NCBI GenBank assembly: GCA_020723935.1
Contig: DYHY01000023.1
Location: 1-12,484, forward strand
Length of the DNA stretch: 12,484 nucleotides
Source: Candidatus Micrarchaeum sp.
GTDB taxonomy: Archaea; SpSt-1190; DYHY01
Direction of reading: 5' to 3'
Within the stretch, counting starts at the first letter, position 1. Each line of letters opens with the position of its first letter. The notes beneath the pieces are model-generated. The model was not told the DNA's origin. It saw only the letters and a list, made by a program, of their open reading frames with translations, and did no database searches. This document shows, piece after piece, positions 6,323 through 12,484 of this stretch. A program made the translations under genes and the position numbers.

Positions 6323-6416
6323 GTGCGGCTGCCTTCTTAGGTCTGTTGCGAGTTCTTGGGCCTTGGGGCGCCTTGCGCCGGCCGCCCTTAAAGTACCCGC
6401 CCTCTCCTTTTTGCCC

Positions 6417-8948
6417 CTAGAGGCTGCAGGCGGAATATCCGCACTCCTTGCACGTCAGGCAGCCCTCCGCGTACTGGATGTTCGCGCTCTTGCATATCAG
6501 GCAGGCGTCAAGGCTGGAGAGCGCCGACTTGGACGCAACGAACGAGGGGGCTATCACTATTGTCTGGGGCGTCTGGCTCGCCACCATCGCCTCCAGCGGC
6601 GGGAGAGCCTCGGGGCGGACGGCCTGGTGGGGCGTATGCTGCGCGCCGTGGACGTTGGCATGACGGGCGTGCCTGTCTTCCGCAACAGCAGCAGTAGCAG
6701 CAGTAGCAGCAGCAGCAACAGCAGCGGGGGAGGCGGCGGCGGGCTCGTTGTCCGCCGAGCCCTTCCTCTCCTTCTCCTCCTTGACGAGGTTGAGGATCTG
6801 CACCTTCCGCGAGTCGTTCCTGTAGACGGTGCAGCCCTTGCAGCCCATCTTCCAGGCGTGCACGTAGCCGGCCATCACGTCCTCCTTGGTCGCCCCGTAC
6901 GGGAAGTTTATTGTCTTGGATATCGAGTTGTCGACGTTCTTCTGGAAGGCCGCCTGCATCCTGATGTGGTCCTCGGCCGGGATGTCCAGGGCGGTGACAA
7001 AGACCTTCTGGATGTCTGTGGGAATCTCCTCGATCCCCTGCACGGAGCCGGTCCTCGCTATCTTCTTCATGAGGTCCTCGCTGAAGATGCCCCTCTCCTT
7101 GAGCCGGGCCTCGAGGTGCCTGTTCACATAGTGCAGGACCTGCCCGCCCATGATGTTGCTCTTCTCGTAGACGAGGGCGAAATAGGGCTCAAGGCCGCTA
7201 GCCACGTCGTATATCATGGAGATGGAGCCGGTCGGCGCTATCGTTGTGAGCGCCGCGTTCCTCATCCGGACCCCCTGCGCCTTGTAGACGGACTTGTCCC
7301 AGTTGGGGAAGATGCCCTTCTCCTTGGCGATGATCTCGCTGGCCCTGTGCGCCTCGGCGTTTATGAATGCGGAGACCTCCTCGGCGACGCTGAACCCCTC
7401 CTCGGAGTTGTAGCGTATGCTCATCTTGTAGAGCATGTCCGCGAAGCCCATCAGGCCGAGGCCCACGCGCCGGTTGGCCTTGCATGTCCTGTTGACGCGG
7501 TCCACCGGGAAATGCGTCCTGTCGATGACGTTGTCAAGGAGTCTGACTGACAGGTGCACGACCTCCTTGAGGTGCGGGTAGTCAATTGTCGAGTCCTCGC
7601 TCCTCACGAACTTCTCCAGGTTTATCGAGCCCAGGTTGCAGACGTCCCCGTCGTGCAGGAACTGCTCGCCGCACGGGTTGCAAGCCTCTATCCTCCCGCA
7701 GCCGGGGAGGGGGTTGGTCCTGTTCACCGAGTCAATGAAGACGACCCCCGGCTCGCCGTTGTTCCAGGCGGCGGTGACTAGCTCGTTCATGATGTCGCGC
7801 GCCGTCATCCTCTCCTCCTTCACCGTCGTTATGCTGTTCCACTTGTCGCGGGTTATCCGGCGCGGCAAGTAGTTCTTGCCGTTGAAGGAGCACACCCAGG
7901 GCTCGTCCGAGGCGCTGTCGATGGCCGCCATGAACTTGTCGGTGAGCGCTATCGATATGTTGAAGTTCCTTATCTCGCCCTCGACGGCCTTGCAGTGGAT
8001 GAAGTCGAGGATGTCGGGGTGGTCGACGCGCATTATCGCCATGTTGGCCCCGTGCCTGCCCTGCTGCTTGATCACGCCGAATGCCTGGTTGTAGACGTCC
8101 AGGAACGAGACGGGGCCGCTGGCGACGCCTCGCGACTTGACCGTCATCGTGCCCGCGGGCCTGAGGAGATGGAAGGGGAAGCCTAGGCCCGAGCCGGCCT
8201 GCTGGAGGAGCGCCGCCTCCCGGAGGGTCGAGAATATCCCGTCCATGCTGTCGTCCATGTGCAAGACTATGCAGTTGGAGACGAGGGGCGTGGGCCCGCC
8301 GGCGTTCGCTAGCGTCCGGCCTGCCGGGATGAACTCCGCGTTCATCATTATCGTCTTGAACTTCTCGGAGAGGGCGGCGACGGAATCCTCGCCAATGCCG
8401 TAGTCCTTCTCCACCTCCGCTAGGGCCCGGGCTACGCGCCCGAACATCTCGTTGGGGGTCTCCACTATGCTGCCCTGCTCGTCGCGCACGACGTAGCGGG
8501 CGGCTATGACCTTGAGCGCGTTCATCGAGAGGTTCGTCTTGAAGTTCCTCCTGAAGAGCGCCACCTTCTGCTGGCGGAACTCGGTGCGCTGGGCGCGGTA
8601 GAGGATGTAGGCCTTCGCCGTCTTCGCGTGGCCGTTGTGGACGAGGACGCTCTCGACGACGTCCTGGATCTGCTCGACGTCCGGTATTGCGCCGCGGGAG
8701 AAGAAGCGCTCCTCCAGGATCGCCGTCACCTGCCTGGCCTCGTCCTCGGATTTGGCCCGCTCCCTGCCGCCTACAGCCAGGACCGCCTTGAATATCGCGT
8801 CCGCGACCTTCCCCTCCTCGTATGCGACGGCCCGCCCGTCGCGTTTTCTCACCTGCCGCGCGCCGACAAGGCCGCCCTCGCCGCTCACAAGGGAACTCTC
8901 GAGATCGCGCCCGGAGACGCCCGACTTATCCGACTCTTCCGCCTTCAT
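6417..8948 (-). CDS. nrdJ: Adenosylcobalamin-dependent (class II) ribonucleotide reductase
   Basis: This enzyme reduces ribonucleotides to deoxyribonucleotides using a cobalamin-generated thiyl radical. Numbering here is from the alternative TTG 8963 (848 residues); ATG 8948 gives 843. An ATP-cone-type regulatory domain (about 37-128) opens with VRKRDGRAVAYEEGKVADAI. The barrel follows, with SNCIVL (redox Cys231), GSGLGFPFHLLRP, the radical motif N429-P-C431-G-E433, and VCNLGSINL (redox Cys442). APTGSISMI (576-584), GCKGCTVYR (707-715) and a C-terminal ribbon with Cys at 821, 824, 835, 838, 841 and 847 complete the class II NrdJ/NrdZ layout. An Ala-rich linker (about 735-770) joins barrel and tail. 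No intein is present. ATG 8948 is preferred over TTG; a TATA at 9011-9018 would give a leader of about 40 bases. It is followed by cobO. Confidence 0.96.
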   Translation of the reverse strand: MKAEESDKSGVSGRDLESSLVSGEGGLVGARQVRKRDGRAVAYEEGKVADAIFKAVLAVGGRERAKSEDEARQVTAILEERFFSRGAIPDVEQIQDVVESVLVHNGHAKTAKAYILYRAQRTEFRQQKVALFRRNFKTNLSMNALKVIAARYVVRDEQGSIVETPNEMFGRVARALAEVEKDYGIGEDSVAALSEKFKTIMMNAEFIPAGRTLANAGGPTPLVSNCIVLHMDDSMDGIFSTLREAALLQQAGSGLGFPFHLLRPAGTMTVKSRGVASGPVSFLDVYNQAFGVIKQQGRHGANMAIMRVDHPDILDFIHCKAVEGEIRNFNISIALTDKFMAAIDSASDEPWVCSFNGKNYLPRRITRDKWNSITTVKEERMTARDIMNELVTAAWNNGEPGVVFIDSVNRTNPLPGCGRIEACNPCGEQFLHDGDVCNLGSINLEKFVRSEDSTIDYPHLKEVVHLSVRLLDNVIDRTHFPVDRVNRTCKANRRVGLGLMGFADMLYKMSIRYNSEEGFSVAEEVSAFINAEAHRASEIIAKEKGIFPNWDKSVYKAQGVRMRNAALTTIAPTGSISMIYDVASGLEPYFALVYEKSNIMGGQVLHYVNRHLEARLKERGIFSEDLMKKIARTGSVQGIEEIPTDIQKVFVTALDIPAEDHIRMQAAFQKNVDNSISKTINFPYGATKEDVMAGYVHAWKMGCKGCTVYRNDSRKVQILNLVKEEKERKGSADNEPAAASPAAVAAAATAATAAVAEDRHARHANVHGAQHTPHQAVRPEALPPLEAMVASQTPQTIVIAPSFVASKSALSSLDACLICKSANIQYAEGCLTCKECGYSACSL
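6682..6725 (-). repeat. GCT/ACT/GTT triplet tract encoding the polyAla linker of nrdJ
   Basis: On the minus strand this is an almost pure run of GCT triplets with interspersed ACT and GTT, encoding an Ala/Thr/Val stretch near residues 747-761. GCT is not the preferred Ala codon in the surrounding gene (GCC/GCG), which suggests origin by slippage. Confidence 0.8.
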
Positions 8949-9010
8949 CCTAGATTCCGCCAAACCCTTCGAACACCCCGAAAACTGATTTTTGTGCGCC
9001 GGAGTTTTCC

Positions 9011-9018
9011 TTAAATAG
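9011..9018 (-). promoter_or_regulatory. TATA box for nrdJ
   Basis: The minus strand reads CTATTTAA (followed by GG). A transcript starting near 8989 would carry a leader of about 40 bases before ATG 8948. A second AT-rich candidate (AATAAATAAAG, minus, 9053-9063) lies further upstream, so the real start site is open. Confidence 0.5.
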
Positions 9019-9112
9019 ATATCTGCCGCGGGAAATAGAGACGTGAGTATCGGCTTTATTTATTGAAGACCACTCCCTGGGAGACAATCGGCGCCGGGAT
9101 GCCACTGCAATA

Positions 9113-9120
9113 ATTTATAA
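9113..9120 (+). promoter_or_regulatory. TATA box for the 191-residue protein
   Basis: ATTTATAA lies about 38 bases before ATG 9155. The expected transcription start is about 9142, giving a leader of about 12 bases with no obvious SD. The 206-base region 8949-9154 holds only this and the divergent nrdJ promoter elements; I see no gene or RNA in it. Confidence 0.6.
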
Positions 9121-9154
9121 ACCCAAAAACGGTTGTAGGAAACCGACAACGCGC

Positions 9155-9730
9155 ATGAAATTCGCCCAGAAGTACCCTGAGAAGCTTTCCTCCTCGCCGA
9201 TGCTCATGGCCGAGGCCCTCAAGGCGTGCGGCGCGGCCCTGGATCCGGAGCGGATCCTCGCGGCAAACGGCTCCTGGTACTATGTCCTGGACGACGGCAA
9301 GGAGGTCGTGAAGACCGCGGATTTCGAGTTCCTGCTCGTGGACGAGAAGAGCAGCCCCGTCCAGTACAACCTCTCCTGGGAAGGGGGCAAGTGGTCCAAG
9401 CCCGAGAAGAAGGACCTCGCCGAGGAGCTCGGGCAGATGAAGGAGGAGGCCGATCTCCTGAAGTCGATGGAAAAGAAGCTCCTTTCGGAGGAGGCGGCTG
9501 TCAAGGCAGTGGAGGGGAAGCTCATGGAGCTACGCAAGGGCTCGCCTCACCTGAGGATCACCCTCGTGGCCTTCTCGGTGTCCGACCAGGAATACGAGGT
9601 TCCGGCGTGGCGGGTCGAGGCGAACAACTGGCCGATAATCTCCTATTTCAAGAGCCGCGAGAAGCAGAAGTCGGCGGTCGCCGTCCTGGACGCTTTGGAC
9701 GGCAAGATCCTCTCGTTCAAGGCCGAATAG
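9155..9730 (+). CDS. Hypothetical soluble protein with central coiled coil and PepSY-like C-terminus
   Basis: This 191-residue protein is not recognised as a named family. There is no signal peptide or membrane span. Residues 1-80 form a mixed alpha/beta region (SWYYVLDDGKEVVK, then FEFLLVDEKSSPVQYNLSW). Residues about 84-127 are a charged Leu/Glu/Lys-rich segment likely to form a coiled coil. Residues 131-190 look like a compact beta domain with the phrase YEVPAWRVEANNWPII and an ending AVLDALDGKILSF. That pattern, an aromatic 'P-x-W-x-V' followed by 'vDaxxGkil', recalls PepSY-type domains, but this is a weak resemblance. ATG 9155 is supported by an upstream TATA. The codon use matches the window. 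It is followed by its own intergenic space and a new promoter, so it is probably monocistronic. Confidence 0.8.
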   Translation: MKFAQKYPEKLSSSPMLMAEALKACGAALDPERILAANGSWYYVLDDGKEVVKTADFEFLLVDEKSSPVQYNLSWEGGKWSKPEKKDLAEELGQMKEEADLLKSMEKKLLSEEAAVKAVEGKLMELRKGSPHLRITLVAFSVSDQEYEVPAWRVEANNWPIISYFKSREKQKSAVAVLDALDGKILSFKAE

Positions 9731-9835
9731 GCGCGGCCCGCCGCCGGACAGCGCCGGCAGGGACATTTTACGATTTCAGTAAATTTTACCAGAAATCTCC
9801 CCTCTAAGGTGCTTAAACCTTTCTGTAATAGTAAC

Positions 9836-9844
9836 TTTTATAAG
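9836..9844 (+). promoter_or_regulatory. TATA box for the 275-residue orphan
   Basis: CTTTTATAA is centred about 28 bases before ATG 9869, predicting transcription start at or just before the ATG. This decides the start: GTG 9809, which would add 20 residues, lies upstream of the box. Confidence 0.65.
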
Positions 9845-9868
9845 CCGGAGTGTCTTTCCAGTGCAGGT

Positions 9869-10696
9869 ATGGAATCGAACCTCACCCTCGTCGCGAGGGA
9901 TGCAGTTTTGGCAGAGTTGAACGGGAAATATCGACAGGTAGTTCATAAGCACACTCCGGGTCTTCTGGCGCCCCTGGTGGCCGCGGTCCCCGTCGACGAG
10001 ACGGCCGCGACTTGGGGGGATGTGTTAGAGCAGCTGGACGGCGTCCTTGAGACCAGCACCACCTATAGGGGGGCGGTCAAGCAACTCGCGTGCATGAGGA
10101 AGCTGATATCCCAGATCGCCAACCTCGAGGAGGAGTCAAAAGACCCGCTCGCGGCCAGCGTCGTCGCGTACTACAACGCGGGCGGCCCAATCGACAAGTT
10201 CAATAAGTTACTGAGCGACTACAACGACACGCAGATGACACAACAATACACCGGCAGGGAGCGCTTCATGTGCGGCGAGTGCGCTCCGGTCAACCAGACG
10301 ATCGAGAGAGTCCTGAATATATTGGCGATGGTCGCCCTCACTGTCGCGACGGGCGAGATGAGCGAAGATGTCGCGGACGGGTATAAGAGGTGTGTGGACC
10401 GCTACCTCCTCGACATGGGCAGTCCCCCGGGGCTCACGGGCGGTGAGCTCATCAATGCCCTCGAGACAAGGCGCAATACGCTCAAGTCGATGCCCGCGCA
10501 GGTGGGAGCTCCCACGTACGACGAGCTGGTCACCGTCGTGCGGGACGTGACGAATGGGCTACCCCCCTATGCGAATGTCGTGGCGGTGATCCCCCCTTCC
10601 TATAGCGTGGCGTCCCAGATAGAGTGGGTGCTGGGCGGCGACACATTCGGCAGCGGAAACGGGTTCATAGTAATAGAGCCGAGCGAATCGTCCTAG
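9869..10696 (+). CDS. Orphan hypothetical protein, 275 residues
   Basis: I do not recognise this protein. It looks soluble and mostly helical, with a CxxC pair at 135-138 (MCGECAP) and one mildly hydrophobic helix at about 148-160. A C-terminal portion (about 215-275) has alternating hydrophobic residues and ends in GSGNGFIVIEPSESS, perhaps a beta region. The start is ATG 9869, based on a TATA 28 bases upstream and a leaderless mRNA; the reading frame extends to GTG 9809 but would include the promoter. The early part of the gene uses more A/T-ending codons (TTG, TTA, CTA, CAT, ATA) than its neighbours, which could mean later acquisition. It is flanked by its own promoter and a strong terminator, so it forms an independent unit. 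Confidence 0.75.
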   Translation: MESNLTLVARDAVLAELNGKYRQVVHKHTPGLLAPLVAAVPVDETAATWGDVLEQLDGVLETSTTYRGAVKQLACMRKLISQIANLEEESKDPLAASVVAYYNAGGPIDKFNKLLSDYNDTQMTQQYTGRERFMCGECAPVNQTIERVLNILAMVALTVATGEMSEDVADGYKRCVDRYLLDMGSPPGLTGGELINALETRRNTLKSMPAQVGAPTYDELVTVVRDVTNGLPPYANVVAVIPPSYSVASQIEWVLGGDTFGSGNGFIVIEPSESS

Positions 10697-10715
10697 GGAA
10701 AGGGAAGGCGCAAAA

Positions 10716-10756
10716 CGCGTCCCCCCTCCGGGAGAGGAGGGGGGCGCGCATTTTTT
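10716..10756 (+). terminator. Hairpin plus T-run terminator
   Basis: A GC-rich stem pairs 10716-10729 with 10736-10748: four CGCG base pairs, one bulged T, then nine base pairs around the loop GGGAGA. A run of six T (10751-10756) follows directly after CA. It lies 20 bases after the stop of the 275-residue gene. The A-run at 10712-10715 can extend pairing with the T-run, so it may also slow transcription from the opposite strand. Confidence 0.8.
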
Positions 10757-10845
10757 CATTCTGATTGATCGGCGACGCAGAGGATCGGGCCGTTTCCCTC
10801 GCGGCTTACGCGCCCGCAAGAAAGGTGGGCCGCGGCCGGGCCCTT

Positions 10846-10862
10846 GCCGGAAATTTTCCGGC
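10846..10862. other. Inverted repeat (8-base arms) between convergent genes
   Basis: GCCGGAAA and TTTCCGGC flank a single T. The repeat lies just downstream of the stop of the minus-strand 89-residue gene, so it could form a small hairpin at that mRNA's 3' end or be a symmetric protein-binding site. No T-run follows it on the minus strand. Apart from this and the terminator, 10697-10885 shows nothing coding. Confidence 0.4.
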
Positions 10863-10885
10863 CCCTTGGATCCGGGACTACACTA

Positions 10886-11155
10886 CTACTTGCGCCTGGA
10901 GATCTTCTTCTCCTCTGCAAGGATCTTCTTCTCGCCCTCGAGGAGCTTGGACTCGATCTTCCCCATATGGAGGATCATGTCGGCGAGGAGGATGAGAATC
11001 GCGAGGTCCAGGAGCTCCGAGCGCACGAAGTCGCCCGCCTGCGCGGCGGAGAGGTCCTTTATCATGAACCACGCGCCCACTAGGAGGAGCGCCACGGCCA
11101 CTAGCACGAGCTTGTCGTGGTGTTCCAGTTCCCTGATGTCCTTGAAGATTCCCAT
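10886..11155 (-). CDS. Small two-span membrane protein with basic helical tail (89 residues)
   Basis: Residues 16-32 (LVLVAVALLLVGAWFMI) and 47-63 form two hydrophobic helices joined by a short loop. Residues 64-89 are a charged Lys/Glu-rich tail (KILAEEKKISRRK), likely a cytosolic helix. The start GMGIFKDIRELEHHDK is amphipathic. The gene ends in two tandem TAG stops (10886-10888 and 10883-10885). ATG 11155 is supported by a TATA on the minus strand at 11184-11190, which predicts a nearly leaderless mRNA. It sits 65 bases downstream of galT but has its own promoter signal, so co-transcription with galT is optional. No family is recognised; the shape is typical of small archaeal membrane proteins of unknown role. 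Confidence 0.8.
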   Translation of the reverse strand: MGIFKDIRELEHHDKLVLVAVALLLVGAWFMIKDLSAAQAGDFVRSELLDLAILILLADMILHMGKIESKLLEGEKKILAEEKKISRRK

Positions 11156-11182
11156 GGTGTGACTATCCCCAGTGACAACCGA

Positions 11183-11191
11183 CTTTTAACC
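11183..11191 (-). promoter_or_regulatory. TATA box for the 89-residue membrane protein
   Basis: The minus strand reads GGTTAAAAG, centred about 32 bases before ATG 11155, predicting a leader of only a few bases. Confidence 0.55.
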
Positions 11192-11219
11192 CTTTTCCCC
11201 CGCGGGCGGCTCCCGCGGA

Positions 11220-12200
11220 TTATTCCGGCGGAAGGGCTTCCCGCAGCGCCTTTGCGGCTTCCTCGGGGGCGATTGAGTTGATGTATATTCCCGCGCCCTT
11301 CTCCACGCCCGCTGGCGTCGAGAGCTTCGGGAGAAAATCCAGGTGGAAGTGCAGCTCCTTGCCCTTGGGCGAGACGTGGACGACGTAGTTGTAGGAGACG
11401 CTCCCGAGGACCTTCTCGTACGCAAGGATCAGGCGCCTCATCACGCCCGAGAACGCCCTTACGGGGAAATCGTACCCGCCGACGTGCTTCTTCGGGATGA
11501 CCATTGTCTGGTATTTGAAGGCGGACGCCCACGGGCAGATGACGGCGAAATCCTGCGTCTCGAAGACCATCCGCTCGCCGGCCTTCCTCTCCGCCTTGAC
11601 GGTGTCGCAGTATATGCAGCGGCCCGTCGCCTTCTTGTAGCGCGCGACGCCCTTGAGCTTCCTTCGGACCTCGGAGGGGACCAGGGGGAAGGCTGCTATC
11701 TGGGTGTGCAGGTGGGAGAGGCTAGCGCCCGCATCCTTGCCGTAGTTCTGGAAGACAAGGACGTACTTGAAATCCTTCCTGAGGGAATCGAAGCGCTCCT
11801 TCTGGACCTCGAAGGCGTCGGCGAACTGCTCCTCGGTGAGCGAGCCCATCGGCGCGCCGTGCGCCCTCGTCTCCACGACGACCTCGTGCTTGCCGAAGGC
11901 GGGCGATCCGAAGAAAAGGGCCGTTCCCGTCCACTTGAACGGCCTCTTCTCGTCGTGGTCTAGGGCCGAGAACTTGTTGTCGAAGCAGCGGGTGTGCCAG
12001 TCGGACTCGCCCATCCCGGCCGGGGCGCGGTAGGAGATTGTGGGCGGGGTTATCTTCTCGTTCCCAGGGCAGAAAGGGCAGCTTGCCGTCGAGGAGACCT
12101 CGGGCGGCTTGTCTATGAAATCGGTGGGCCTCGCGGCCCGCCCGGTGGAAATTATCACGACGTCCCCGGTGACGGGGTCTACCCGGAACTCGTTGGCCAT
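11220..12200 (-). CDS. galT: Galactose-1-phosphate uridylyltransferase
   Basis: This 326-residue enzyme (from ATG 12200) exchanges UMP between UDP-glucose and galactose-1-phosphate in the Leloir pathway. Motifs in order are VDPVTGDVVIIS (7-18), the zinc pair CPFC (41-44), GKHEVVVE with His105, NYGKDAGASLSHLHTQ (152-167) and ELHFHLDF (282-289). His165 of HLHTQ is the expected nucleophile; C41, C44, H105 and H163 match the zinc ligands of the E. coli enzyme. An additional CIYC pair at 195-198 is present. Bacterial enzymes read HPHGQ where this one reads HLHTQ. ATG 12227 would add nine residues (MVSRPPPEE), but the TATA GGATAAAT overlaps it and predicts transcription near 12204, so ATG 12200 is preferred. 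A related ADP-sugar phosphorylase specificity cannot be excluded. Confidence 0.93.
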   Translation of the reverse strand: MANEFRVDPVTGDVVIISTGRAARPTDFIDKPPEVSSTASCPFCPGNEKITPPTISYRAPAGMGESDWHTRCFDNKFSALDHDEKRPFKWTGTALFFGSPAFGKHEVVVETRAHGAPMGSLTEEQFADAFEVQKERFDSLRKDFKYVLVFQNYGKDAGASLSHLHTQIAAFPLVPSEVRRKLKGVARYKKATGRCIYCDTVKAERKAGERMVFETQDFAVICPWASAFKYQTMVIPKKHVGGYDFPVRAFSGVMRRLILAYEKVLGSVSYNYVVHVSPKGKELHFHLDFLPKLSTPAGVEKGAGIYINSIAPEEAAKALREALPPE

Positions 12201-12225
12201 CTCTTCAGGAGGGGGCCGGCTCACC

Positions 12226-12233
12226 ATTTATCC
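12226..12233 (-). promoter_or_regulatory. TATA box for galT, overlapping an upstream ATG
   Basis: The minus strand reads GGATAAAT preceded by ACAAAAA. It is centred about 30 bases before ATG 12200 and its last bases are part of ATG 12227, so the longer start would not be in the transcript made from this box. Confidence 0.55.
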
Positions 12234-12306
12234 TTTTTGTCCCGGGGCAGGGGGGCCGCGGCCCTCCGCAGACGGCTTCTTGGCCGCGGTTTCGGAAGGC
12301 TTTCGC

Positions 12307-12432
12307 CTAGTTCCCCCCACTGCCCGCGCCGAAAGACCACTCCCCGCCCTCCGCGGCGAAGCCCACGAGCGGCACCTCTACGAACGAATACGCTTCCCTC
12401 CCCTTGCCGGATTTCTTCCTGCCGCCCATCAT
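12307..12432 (-). CDS. Candidate 41-residue small protein upstream of galT
   Basis: The minus-strand frame begins with two consecutive ATG codons (12432 and 12429). It reads MMGGRKKSGKGREAYSFVEV, continues PLVGFAAEGGEWSFGAGSGGN, and ends at TAG 12307-12309. Codon use agrees with the window (AGG for Arg, GGC/GGG, GAG, GTG). GGGGGAG lies directly before the first ATG, and a TATA-like AATTTAAAC lies about 40 bases upstream. A longer overlapping frame (GTG 12451 to 12221) has an Arg-rich, compositionally poor product and is less likely. The basic head plus Gly/aromatic tail might bind nucleic acid, but nothing is recognised. It could also be a leader ORF for galT, 107 bases from ATG 12200. Confidence 0.5.
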   Translation of the reverse strand: MMGGRKKSGKGREAYSFVEVPLVGFAAEGGEWSFGAGSGGN

Positions 12433-12465
12433 AGCTCCCCCCGGGCGCCACACTTGGGCCGGCTG

Positions 12466-12474
12466 TTTAAATTT
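12466..12474 (-). promoter_or_regulatory. TATA box for the 41-residue ORF
   Basis: The minus strand reads AATTTAAAC after a run of A residues. Transcription would start near 12444, giving a leader of about 12 bases containing the GGGGGAG. Confidence 0.5.
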
Positions 12475-12484
12475 TTTTGCCGCA

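Noticed and set aside
6273-7550. 425-residue plus-strand open frame antisense to nrdJ
   Set aside because: It overlaps the conserved catalytic part of nrdJ and contains a polySer run arising from the triplet tract; there is no promoter or domain, so it is a shadow.
9226-9807. 193-residue frame overlapping the 191-residue protein
   Set aside because: It is Arg/Gly-rich and has no start signal, while the overlapping frame has a TATA, ATG and protein-like alternation.
11343-11963. 206-residue plus-strand open frame over galT
   Set aside because: It is antisense to conserved GalT motifs, with the composition of a complementary-strand artefact.
9060-12350. Shared GACCACTCCC sequence near 9068 and near 12335
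   Set aside because: It is only ten bases, in unlike contexts (intergenic versus within the small ORF), and is expected by chance in GC-rich DNA.
12221-12451. 76-residue frame starting GTG 12451
   Set aside because: Its product is very Arg-rich and it runs through the galT TATA box; the overlapping 41-residue frame has better start signals and composition.

Overview
The window is a compact, GC-rich archaeal chromosome segment. Archaeal origin is suggested by TATA-like boxes (several with purine-rich BRE-like sequence upstream) placed about 25-30 bases before start codons, which implies many leaderless mRNAs, together with an archaeal-type bifunctional phosphoglucose/phosphomannose isomerase and an archaeal-looking GalT. 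Very tight packing, small proteins and several low-complexity inserts would fit a DPANN-type lineage such as Micrarchaeota or Diapherotrites, but that placement is inference. I saw no tRNA, rRNA, CRISPR array, transposase or phage gene.

Layout. (1) 1-1316, plus strand: the polyglutamine C-terminus of a gene cut by the window edge, then a multi-pass membrane protein that looks like DUF6159. (2) 1318-4046, minus strand: a probable operon read from high to low coordinates, with a 47-residue single-span membrane protein, a CPBP-fold membrane protein lacking its catalytic histidines, the PGI/PMI isomerase and a GNAT acetyltransferase. (3) 4176-4748, plus: a HIT-family nucleotide hydrolase/transferase, divergent from that operon. 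(4) 4745-5599, minus: a membrane protein built from three internal repeats. (5) 5651-8948, minus: an adenosylcobalamin-dependent ribonucleotide reductase followed by the cobalamin adenosyltransferase that makes its cofactor. (6) 9155-10696, plus: two unrecognised soluble proteins, the second followed by a strong hairpin plus T-run terminator. (7) 10886-12432, minus: a two-span small membrane protein, GalT, and a 41-residue small ORF upstream.

Functional links. The reductase and adenosyltransferase form a clear cofactor-supply pair for DNA precursor synthesis. PGI/PMI and GalT both act on hexose phosphates and sugar nucleotides, but sit in separate transcription units. Convergent genes meet with essentially no spacer (1316/1318, and overlapping stop codons at 4745-4748). 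Trinucleotide-type low-complexity tracts (polyGln, polyAla) recur in unrelated proteins across the window. No complete new defence or mobile system is visible. The most unusual items are the triplicated membrane protein, the histidine-less CPBP protein, the polyQ tail and the orphan gene at 9869-10696.
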